Origin: Bacteroides caecigallinarum
Lineage (GTDB): Bacteria > Bacteroidota > Bacteroidia > Bacteroidales > Bacteroidaceae
Length of the DNA: 64,000 bases
Assembly (NCBI RefSeq): GCF_016901995.1
Contig: NZ_JACJLE010000010.1
Coordinates: 17,759-81,758, forward strand
Reading direction: 5' to 3'
In this document: positions 1 through 6,935 of the stretch, piece by piece
Layout of the letters: the number at the start of each line of letters is the position of its first letter
Numbering within the stretch: position 1 is the stretch's first letter
Translations under genes and position numbers: made by a program
Notes under the pieces: generated by a model
What the model saw: only the letters and a program-made list of their open reading frames with translations
What the model was told of the DNA's origin: nothing
The model's database searches: none

Positions 1-1
1 C

Positions 2-319
2 ATACAACAAGGGAATGTTTGTTCATTACCTTATGAGGATGGATTCTTTAATGCTATCACGGCTTTTGAAACGGTCTATTTTTGGTCGCCTGTAAACATT
101 GCGTTGTCTGAAGTGGCGCGTGTTCTCCGAGAAGGAGGTTGTTTCCTTATTAGTCTGGAAGCGAGCGACCCCGAACTTGGAGAAATGTGGACGGAACGGA
201 TAGACGGTATGGTTGTCTATACTCCGGCAGAATTGGAAGAGCGGTTGCATGAAGCCGGATTTTCATCCATCAGAACAATCCGTAAAAAGGAAGAAATACA
301 TATTATAGCATATAAATAA
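2..319 (+). CDS. Class I SAM-dependent methyltransferase, 3' end only
   Basis: This open frame runs in from the window edge, so the start and the SAM-binding glycine motif are missing. The visible 105 residues match the second half of a methyltransferase type 11 domain: an LPYEDGFFNAI segment (the motif after the SAM pocket), then E-V-A-R-V-L-R-E-G-G, the conserved helix-turn before the next strand. An internal ATG at 104 is not a credible start because the homology begins upstream of it. The stop lies 8 bases before the ABC transporter ATG, so the two are very likely co-transcribed. The substrate cannot be inferred. G+C is higher than in the genes after 2.1 kb, suggesting recent transfer. 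Confidence 0.8.
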   Translation: MQQGNVCSLPYEDGFFNAITAFETVYFWSPVNIALSEVARVLREGGCFLISLEASDPELGEMWTERIDGMVVYTPAELEERLHEAGFSSIRTIRKKEEIHIIAYK

Positions 320-327
320 AATAAGAT

Positions 328-2058
328 ATGAATGCAATAAAGAATATTACAATAGGTCACACGGAAAGACTTTACAAGCCGGTGGGTTACACCATGCTTG
401 CCAACTTAGTGAATATAGTACCGTTTTGTCTTTCTATAGAAGCGATACGTATCATTTTCAGTGCATTTGACGGGAGCGGACAGCCGCTTGACACGACCCG
501 CCTGTGGTGGATATTCGGCATTATGGCTGTTTATATGCTGGTCATGGCTTTGGCAGAACGGGCATCCTACCGAGCCAATTTTAGAGGAGCATACGAAATG
601 AGTGCTTCCGGGCGTTTGTCGCTGGCGGAGCACTTGCGGAAACTATCGTTGGGCTTTTTGTCGAAACGTGATCCGGGTGATTTGTCGTCTATGCTTGTTA
701 CGGACTTCATGATGGCAGAAACCGGAATTTCGCACCACCTGCCCCAACTTATGGGTGCCATAGTCATGCCCGTACTGGCTTTTGCTTCGCTTGTATGGAT
801 AGATTGGAGGATGGCGGTCAGTATGTTTGCCGCCTTGCCGCTTGCCTTGCTCGTCCTGTGGGCAAGCACAAAGGCACAGCGGAAGTTAAGCGGCAGGCAA
901 ATTCAAGCAAAAATAAATGCTGGAAATCGGCTGGAAGAATACTTACAGGGTATTCGTGTAATGAAAGCGTACAATCTGATAGGTGACCGCTTTGTTAGGT
1001 TGCGCGATGCTTTTGCGGAACTTCGCCGTGCTTGCATCCGTCAGGAGGCCTTGTTAGGCCCATTCGTCTTGTTGAGCATCACTTTAGTACGTGCCGGGCT
1101 GACAATGATGGTGCTATGTGGAACTTACCTTCTGTTGGGAGGGCAACTTTCAATCCTTGTATTCGTGCTATTCCTTGTAGTCGGTTCTCGTGTGTTCGAC
1201 CCGCTGACTTCCGCACTGACAAACTTTACCGAGTTCCGCTATTTTTCCATTGCCGGTGGACGCATCCTTTCCTTGATGAACGAGCCGGAGATGAAAGGAG
1301 AACGGCAATCCCCGGCAGCAGGCGACATCCGGTTTGAACACGTATCGTTTGCCTATCAAGACAAGGAAGTGTTGCATGATATAAACATTACGCTCCCGAA
1401 AAACTCCTTGACGGCTCTTGTCGGACCTTCGGGAAGCGGGAAAAGTACGGTGATGAAGCTTTGCGCCCGTTTCTACGACCCACAGAAAGGATGTATCTTT
1501 TTCAATGGTGTTCCGATGAATGAGATAAATCCAGAAAGTCTGATGAGCCACATCTCTATGGTATTTCAGGATGTCTATCTGTTTCAGGACACCATACGCA
1601 ATAATATCCGCTTTGGTAAAACTGACGCGACGGAAGAAGAAATTATAGCCGCAGCTAAAAAAGCCTGTTGCCATGATTTCATCATGCGGTTGCCCAAAGG
1701 ATATGACACCTTGGTAGGCGAAGGAGGGTGTACCCTTTCGGGCGGAGAAAAGCAACGCATATCCATAGCCCGTGCCATGCTGAAAGACGCACAAATCATC
1801 CTGCTTGATGAAGCGACCGCCTCACTTGACCCCGAAAATGAAGTGGAAGTACAGAAAGCAATCGATTCGTTAATCAAGGGACGTACCGTTATCGCCATTG
1901 CCCACAGGCTTAAAACTATCAAGGATGCCGACCAGATTATTGTCTTGGACAACGGACGGATAAAGGAAGAAGGCACACATGATGACCTTGTCCGAAATGA
2001 AGGGCTGTACGCTCATTTATGGAATATTCAAGAAAGCATTTCCGGCTGGAAACTGTAA
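328..2058 (+). CDS. ABC exporter, fused permease and ATPase half-transporter
   Basis: This 576-residue inner-membrane half-transporter has an ABC type 1 transmembrane domain (about residues 15-310) followed by a nucleotide-binding domain. Visible ATPase motifs are Walker A GPSGSGKST at 366-374, signature LSGGEKQR from 470, Walker B ILLDEA with Asp494 and Glu495, and an AIAHRL H-loop. Half-transporters act as dimers. Many of this type sit beside a second half-transporter and a methyltransferase, which would lie upstream of the window. The substrate is unknown; siderophore, peptide or drug export are all possible. Codon use and G+C differ from the genes after 2.1 kb, so it is probably part of an acquired segment that ends just downstream. 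Confidence 0.9.
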   Translation: MNAIKNITIGHTERLYKPVGYTMLANLVNIVPFCLSIEAIRIIFSAFDGSGQPLDTTRLWWIFGIMAVYMLVMALAERASYRANFRGAYEMSASGRLSLAEHLRKLSLGFLSKRDPGDLSSMLVTDFMMAETGISHHLPQLMGAIVMPVLAFASLVWIDWRMAVSMFAALPLALLVLWASTKAQRKLSGRQIQAKINAGNRLEEYLQGIRVMKAYNLIGDRFVRLRDAFAELRRACIRQEALLGPFVLLSITLVRAGLTMMVLCGTYLLLGGQLSILVFVLFLVVGSRVFDPLTSALTNFTEFRYFSIAGGRILSLMNEPEMKGERQSPAAGDIRFEHVSFAYQDKEVLHDINITLPKNSLTALVGPSGSGKSTVMKLCARFYDPQKGCIFFNGVPMNEINPESLMSHISMVFQDVYLFQDTIRNNIRFGKTDATEEEIIAAAKKACCHDFIMRLPKGYDTLVGEGGCTLSGGEKQRISIARAMLKDAQIILLDEATASLDPENEVEVQKAIDSLIKGRTVIAIAHRLKTIKDADQIIVLDNGRIKEEGTHDDLVRNEGLYAHLWNIQESISGWKL

Positions 2059-2065
2059 TTGTAAA

Positions 2066-2113
2066 ATGGACTGAAAATGGAATTAATGTTTTAATACTTC
2101 CTTTTCAGTCCAT
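2066..2113. repeat. 12-bp perfect inverted repeat at the end of the accessory segment
   Basis: ATGGACTGAAAA at 2066-2077 is the exact reverse complement of TTTTCAGTCCAT at 2102-2113, with 24 bases between. The hairpin starts 8 bases after the ABC transporter stop and ends 5 bases before the first ATG of the truncated glycoside hydrolase. It could be the ABC gene terminator, although there is no long T-run after it, or it could mark the recombination boundary of the accessory segment. Confidence 0.6.
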
Positions 2114-2118
2114 CTTAT

Positions 2119-2724
2119 ATGTTGGATAAACATAATAACTCTTATCTGCTTGCAGAAGGTCTGATAGATGGTAAGGTTGTAGCCACTCATAAAGTGATGC
2201 CTACACGTCGTCCTTCTAAACTCATCTTATGGGCAGACAATGAAAATATGAATTTAGAAGCAAACGGTTCTGATTTGGTTACAGTTGTTGCAGCTGTAGC
2301 TGATGACAAAGGCAACATCAAGCGCCTGAACAATTACCACATTAAGTTCGATATTGAAGGCAACGGTGAACTTGTTGCAGACAATGCCACTTTCACTAAC
2401 CCGCGTCAGGTACAATGGGGAACTGCTCCTGTATTGGTTCGTGCCAATACTAATGCCGGTAAGATAAAGATAAAGGCTTCTGTAGTGTTCGAAGGTATTC
2501 ACACTCCATTATCTGCCGAACTTATAATCAAAACAATTGATTCAAAACATAGGATTATTGCAGACAAGAATGAACTTTCTTTATTACAGGAAGGTGATAA
2601 AATGATAAATAAATCTATTTCCGAAGGAAAGAGCAATTGCGAAGAAGAGATAAAAAAACTTCAGCAAGAACTTAGCCGATTAAGACTTAAAGAGGTTGAG
2701 AAACAACAAAGTGATTTTGAATAA
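2119..2724 (+). pseudogene. C-terminal remnant of a glycoside hydrolase family 2 enzyme
   Basis: The 201-residue frame resembles only the last part of Bacteroides GH2 beta-galactosidase-like enzymes. It has a beta-rich module containing TRRPSKLILWAD, then V-V-A-A-V-A-D-D-K-G-N and a G-N-G-E-L-V-A-D segment, typical of the C-terminal Ig-like domains. The catalytic TIM barrel is absent, and so is any signal peptide. The frame stays open upstream only to about 2095, inside or next to the inverted repeat at 2066-2113, which is where the G+C-rich segment ends. I infer that insertion or deletion removed the 5' end. The last roughly 35 residues are charged and predicted coiled coil, not typical of GH2. 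The fragment is probably not functional. Confidence 0.72.
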
Positions 2725-2756
2725 AAATTGGATTTCTATTCGATTTTATATCCCCT

Positions 2757-2841
2757 AAAAAACGTGCGCATGTTTTACCTTAAACGTGCGCACGTTTTAA
2801 ATCGAATGAACGTACGTTTTAAGTTAAATGTGCGCACATTT
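2757..2841. repeat. Cluster of four related palindromes with a TGCGCA or GTAC core
   Basis: Four palindromic units occur in 85 bases: an imperfect one at 2761-2776, a perfect 16-mer AAACGTGCGCACGTTT at 2782-2797, a perfect 10-mer AACGTACGTT at 2809-2818, and a perfect 16-mer AAATGTGCGCACATTT at 2826-2841. Their centres are 20-24 bp apart, about two helical turns, so a protein could bind them on one face. They lie between the GH2 remnant and the promoter of the S41 protease gene. They could be an operator array or a dispersed intergenic repeat; nothing in the window separates these. Confidence 0.75.
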
Positions 2842-2891
2842 AAAAATAGATTTGGAATACTAGAAAAAAAATAGTTTTTTTACTGTATAAA

Positions 2892-2923
2892 TTGCACAAA
2901 AAACAGTTTTTTATTTAGATTTG
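2892..2923 (+). promoter_or_regulatory. Probable promoter of the S41 protease gene
   Basis: TAGATTTG at 2916-2923 fits the Bacteroidetes -7 box TAnnTTTG. TTGC at 2892-2895 is a partial -33 box at 20-base spacing. Transcription would begin near 2930, about 30 bases before the ATG. Confidence 0.5.
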
Positions 2924-2961
2924 TAATCTAAGTAAACTAATAATCTTAAAAAAGAGAAACT

Positions 2962-4452
2962 ATGGACTTAAACAGACTTAAACTCACATTGTCCTGCTTA
3001 ATAATTTCAGGATATGTTATCACAGGATGTACAAAAGAAGAAGGAAACAGTGACAATTCGGGTGATAAATCAAAAATCACAGAAGAAACCAGGTATGCAA
3101 ACAGATTCGCAAGAGAAGCATTGGAAATATATTATTACTGGAACGAGGAGATTTCAAAAGATCTTAACCAGCTTGATCCGGAAAAGAATAGTGACCCAAT
3201 AGCAACTGTAGAAAAAATACGATATCACGACGGAACTAATGAGATTGACAAATGGACTATGCTGACTGACAACATGGACGAGTTTACAAGCAGTGTAGAA
3301 GGGGTTACTACTACATACGGATATACTCCCAAAGTTTATTTGTTGAGTGAAAATTCCAACAAAGTTATAGCTGCTGTAGCATTTGTATCGGAAAACAGTC
3401 CTGCTGAAAAAGCAGGAATTAAAAGAGGAGATTTGATATATAAAATAGATGGTAAAACACTTACTACAGAAAATTACCTTGATCTGTTTTACTCTTCTCA
3501 AATAAAACTTTCAATGGCAAAACTGGATGGTTATACTATAACACCAACTACCGAATTGTCATTGGAAGCGGTAAAGATGTATGAGAATCCCATTCTGTGC
3601 GACTCAGTATATAATTTAGATGGTAAGAAAGTGGGATATCTGGCATACAGCAGCTTTGACTTGAAATCCATCCCTGAACTTATAAACATATGTAAGGAAT
3701 TCAAGAACGAGGGTATAAAAGAACTAATTCTGGACCTCAGATATAATGGAGGAGGATATGTAATTACCGAAAATGTTTTGGCATCAATGTTCGCCCCACA
3801 GGTTAATGTAACAAATAAAGATGTTTTCGAAAAAGAAGATTATAATGAATTCTTTACAAAGTACTATGAACAGGAAGGTATTTCTACCATCACAAGATTC
3901 CAAACAGAATATAATTATAAAGATATAGACTTGAATGTAAGCACAAAAGATGCAAACATAGGTCTGGAAAAAATCTATGGTATCATAACAGGCAACAGTG
4001 CGTCAGCTTCGGAAGCTCTTCTGTCAGGATTAATGCCATATATGGATATTGAACTTATAGGTGAGCAGTCGCACGGTAAATATTGCACTGGATGGATGCT
4101 TGCCGCAGAAGACGCATACGATAAAGTTCCACAGGTTATAAAAGACTGGGGTATTTATGTTATGGTTAGCATATATAAAAATGTAAAAGACGAAACACCT
4201 TGTATGCCAAACGGGCTTAAACCTAATGTAGAAGCAGAAGTAAAAGACAACCCTTTGGAAACATATCAACTTGGTGACGAAAACGAAGCTATGCTAAGAG
4301 TAGCACTTGAAAAAGCCGGGAAAGTATATCCAGCATCAAGAACGCAAGAAACACATACTGCTGATCTGAAGGCAATAGAAACTCCTAAAAAGGCAAACTT
4401 CGGAAGAAGAATCATCATTCCTTCACAATCACGTATGCCTGATATCGAGTAG
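2962..4452 (+). CDS. S41-family (C-terminal processing) peptidase lipoprotein with PDZ domain
   Basis: A 496-residue exported serine protease. The N-terminus has a hydrophobic signal ending in V-I-T-G-C (Cys22), a lipobox, so it is probably membrane anchored. A PDZ domain lies around residues 115-175, with SPAEKAGIKRGDLIYKIDGK. The S41 core follows: ELILDLRYNGGG, then GNSASASE at 344-351 carrying the nucleophilic serine, and GEQSHGK with the general-base Lys373. Both catalytic residues are present, so activity is likely. Related Bacteroides lipoproteins are of unknown substrate. It is monocistronic, behind its own promoter and the palindrome cluster. Its last 38 bases overlap the 3' end of the convergent gene on the minus strand. 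Confidence 0.88.
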   Translation: MDLNRLKLTLSCLIISGYVITGCTKEEGNSDNSGDKSKITEETRYANRFAREALEIYYYWNEEISKDLNQLDPEKNSDPIATVEKIRYHDGTNEIDKWTMLTDNMDEFTSSVEGVTTTYGYTPKVYLLSENSNKVIAAVAFVSENSPAEKAGIKRGDLIYKIDGKTLTTENYLDLFYSSQIKLSMAKLDGYTITPTTELSLEAVKMYENPILCDSVYNLDGKKVGYLAYSSFDLKSIPELINICKEFKNEGIKELILDLRYNGGGYVITENVLASMFAPQVNVTNKDVFEKEDYNEFFTKYYEQEGISTITRFQTEYNYKDIDLNVSTKDANIGLEKIYGIITGNSASASEALLSGLMPYMDIELIGEQSHGKYCTGWMLAAEDAYDKVPQVIKDWGIYVMVSIYKNVKDETPCMPNGLKPNVEAEVKDNPLETYQLGDENEAMLRVALEKAGKVYPASRTQETHTADLKAIETPKKANFGRRIIIPSQSRMPDIE

Positions 4453-5593
4453 AAGACAGAACAGGAGTAAGAGTGAGATATCCGCTTTTGATACGACCAT
4501 CGGAATCGAGAACCAAATGTTGCTCGGACAACATTTTCCGATGAGACTGCAGAGCTTCACCATCTGAATTATAATGTTCTGTAACAAAATAGCCATGTGA
4601 GGATGAAGATAGGTATCTGTCATAAATGATGCGTGACACGACACCCATATTCATCCTCATATTTATTTCTACGCATGGATGCAACAACATCTCTTCATCT
4701 TGAAAACACAACATCATATCCACTCCAAAATAACCGGTATAAGCCCCTGCTATCATATTATTGAATATATCAATCAGTCGCCTGCGCACTTCACGCAGTG
4801 TGTCAAACGAAATATTGTAAGAAAGCAAACGTGTTTCTATCTCATCATCAGACAATAATAAATTCTGCTTATAATTGCCAAACGCATCAGTCTCAAACAA
4901 TGAATAGCCGGCAAAAGACACACTACCCTCGGGAGAAGAATAGAATTCCATTGCAAAATCGCACGCCTTATTATATATAGGTTCTGCCATCACACATCCT
5001 TGGGTGCGAAGAATACGTGAAATCCACCCTTCAATATTTTTACTCCATACATCTGGAGATACACGACAAAGACCTCTACCACTACCAGACCATGGAGATT
5101 TAAGTATAAGTTTGCCGTATATCTGAAGATAGTTTTTCACATCTTCCATGCTGTAACAGCAAAAGGCCTTTCCACATGTAGATTCAACAACGGAAAGTTC
5201 TGACAATACATCTACACACCTCTGCCTGCCTGACAGGAAACGTATTTTATCCAGCGTCTCATGAGTTGGCAAAAAACAGCTGTCAACCCCGTCTTTAACA
5301 AGCGTATGTACTAAAGAAGGACTCCATCCCCAAGGCACAATATCGCATGCAAAACCATTTTCAACAAATCTTGACTTCTCAAATCTTCCGAACTCAGATA
5401 CTTGGGAAATAAAAGTTTCAGCCGTATCGGTATCGTAAATTCTAATATATGCATCATCAGGAGCATACCATACAGGAAGGAAACACAAATCGCAACTCAT
5501 GCGAAGTATTTCCGATGATACTTTAAAATATGGAGTGAAATTAGCCAAGGCCATGTCGTGCCAAGGATTGAATATGTACAACTGCTTTTCCAT
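4415..5593 (-). CDS. ATP-grasp-like protein of unknown function
   Basis: A 392-residue protein with no signal peptide. Two short motifs suggest an ATP-grasp fold: KLILKSPWSGSGRGL near residues 160-174, resembling the ATP-binding strand plus glycine loop, and VEINMRMNMG near 325, resembling the metal-binding E-x-N-x-R strand. ATP-grasp enzymes join carboxylates to amines or thiols through acyl-phosphates; the substrate here is unknown. The N-terminal N-P-W-H-D-M-A-L-A-N motif is striking and may mark a distinct family. The gene is divergent from the ATPase gene at 5709 and overlaps the convergent protease gene by 38 bases, so its 3' end is constrained by two proteins. Confidence 0.7.
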   Translation of the reverse strand: MEKQLYIFNPWHDMALANFTPYFKVSSEILRMSCDLCFLPVWYAPDDAYIRIYDTDTAETFISQVSEFGRFEKSRFVENGFACDIVPWGWSPSLVHTLVKDGVDSCFLPTHETLDKIRFLSGRQRCVDVLSELSVVESTCGKAFCCYSMEDVKNYLQIYGKLILKSPWSGSGRGLCRVSPDVWSKNIEGWISRILRTQGCVMAEPIYNKACDFAMEFYSSPEGSVSFAGYSLFETDAFGNYKQNLLLSDDEIETRLLSYNISFDTLREVRRRLIDIFNNMIAGAYTGYFGVDMMLCFQDEEMLLHPCVEINMRMNMGVVSRIIYDRYLSSSSHGYFVTEHYNSDGEALQSHRKMLSEQHLVLDSDGRIKSGYLTLTPVLSSTRYQAYVIVKE

Positions 5594-5655
5594 CGTATCT
5601 TCACAGAAATTTATCTACAAAGATATACTAAAAAAATAATTTTTGCTATGTCTAG

Positions 5656-5686
5656 TTTGCAATATTATGAACTATTCGTATATTTG
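5656..5686 (+). promoter_or_regulatory. Strong consensus promoter for the ATPase gene
   Basis: TTTG at 5656-5659 and TATATTTG at 5679-5686, separated by 19 bases, match the Bacteroidetes sigma-ABfr consensus fully. The predicted start near 5693 lies after the first in-frame ATG at 5643 and before the ATG at 5709, which fixes the latter as the real start codon. Confidence 0.8.
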
Positions 5687-5708
5687 CACCAAAGTAAAGA
5701 ATATATTC

Positions 5709-6887
5709 ATGGAGGCTTTTTATAGAACACATTCTTATTTGGTTGAGCATACCAATGCTCCCGTACGCAGAGATCTTATGGACGAAATAGACTGGAGCGC
5801 ACGCTTGATTGGTATCAAAGGTACTAGAGGAGTAGGAAAAACTACTTTCCTTCTGCAATATGCAAAAGAAAAGTTTGGTTTGGACCGTTCTTGCCTTTAT
5901 GTAAACATGAATAACTTTTACTTCTCGCAGACCAGTCTGGTTGACTTTGCTGCCGATTTCATAAAGCGTGGTGGAAAAGTACTTCTCATAGACCAGGTAT
6001 TCAAATTGCCCGATTGGAGTGTCGCCCTGCGTACATGTTATGAAAAGTTTCCGAACTTGAAAATCGTATTTACGGGTTCGTCGGTAATGAGACTTAAGGA
6101 AGAAAATCCAGAACTTAACGGTATAGTGAAATCGTATAACCTCAGAGGATTTTCATTCCGTGAATTCCTAAATCTACAGACTGGCAACAATTTCTCCAAA
6201 TATACTTTGGAGGAAATACTGAACAACCACGAGCATATAGCAAAAACCATACTTCCGCATGTCAATCCTACACAATATCTGCAGGATTATATACATCATG
6301 GATTCTATCCGTTCTTCCTTGAAAAAAGGAATTTCTCAGAAAATCTGCTGAAAACAATGAACATGATGGTGGAAGTGGATATATTATTAATAAAACAAAT
6401 TGAGCTGAAATATCTCTCGAAAATAAAAAAATTACTATATTTACTGGCGGTTGACGGACCGGGAGCACCCAACGTAAGCCAACTGGCAGAAGAGATACAG
6501 ACTTCACGCGCAACGGTAATGAACTATATCAAATATCTGGCTGATGCAAGACTGATAAACATGGTTTACCCTAAAGGAGAATCATTCCCGAAGAAACCTG
6601 CAAAAATCATGATGCACAACACCAGTCTGATGTATAGCATTTATCCGGTGAAAGTGGAAGAGCAGGATGTATTGGAAACATTCTTTGTTAACTCTCTGTG
6701 GAAAGATCACAAGATAAACAAGGGAGACAAGGGAACATCTTTCCTTGTTGACAATGACCTGCATTTCAGAATATGCGCCGAAGGAAGTAAGTTCAAAACT
6801 AACCCGAACGTATATTACGCAATGCACAAATTGGAACTGGGACATGGTAACCAGATTCCGTTATGGATGTTCGGATTCTTATATTAA
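5709..6887 (+). CDS. P-loop ATPase of the AAA_14/DUF4143 type
   Basis: A 392-residue protein beginning MEAFYRTH. Walker A GTRGVGKTT is near residues 38-46 and a Walker B strand KVLLIDQV follows at about 95. A sensor-like IVFTGSSVMRL and an FSFREFL segment come next, and then a winged-helix-like stretch around residue 265 (V-S-Q-L-A-E-E-I-Q-T-S-R-A-T). This order is typical of the AAA_14 plus DUF4143 family, abundant in Bacteroides and of unknown role. I started it at 5709 because the promoter overlaps the upstream 22 codons. The next gene, nifJ, begins 48 bases downstream with no clear promoter of its own, so the two may share a transcript. Confidence 0.85.
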   Translation: MEAFYRTHSYLVEHTNAPVRRDLMDEIDWSARLIGIKGTRGVGKTTFLLQYAKEKFGLDRSCLYVNMNNFYFSQTSLVDFAADFIKRGGKVLLIDQVFKLPDWSVALRTCYEKFPNLKIVFTGSSVMRLKEENPELNGIVKSYNLRGFSFREFLNLQTGNNFSKYTLEEILNNHEHIAKTILPHVNPTQYLQDYIHHGFYPFFLEKRNFSENLLKTMNMMVEVDILLIKQIELKYLSKIKKLLYLLAVDGPGAPNVSQLAEEIQTSRATVMNYIKYLADARLINMVYPKGESFPKKPAKIMMHNTSLMYSIYPVKVEEQDVLETFFVNSLWKDHKINKGDKGTSFLVDNDLHFRICAEGSKFKTNPNVYYAMHKLELGHGNQIPLWMFGFLY

Positions 6888-6935
6888 ACGAGAATACAAG
6901 TTCTTATTAACTAATTATTATAATTTAGTAATTGT

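Noticed and set aside
1168..1794. A 208-codon minus-strand frame within the ABC exporter gene
   Set aside because: It is antisense to a gene with all ABC motifs and has no features of its own.
5643..5708. Start of the ATPase gene at 5643
   Set aside because: A full-consensus promoter overlaps these codons, and the residues do not resemble the family.
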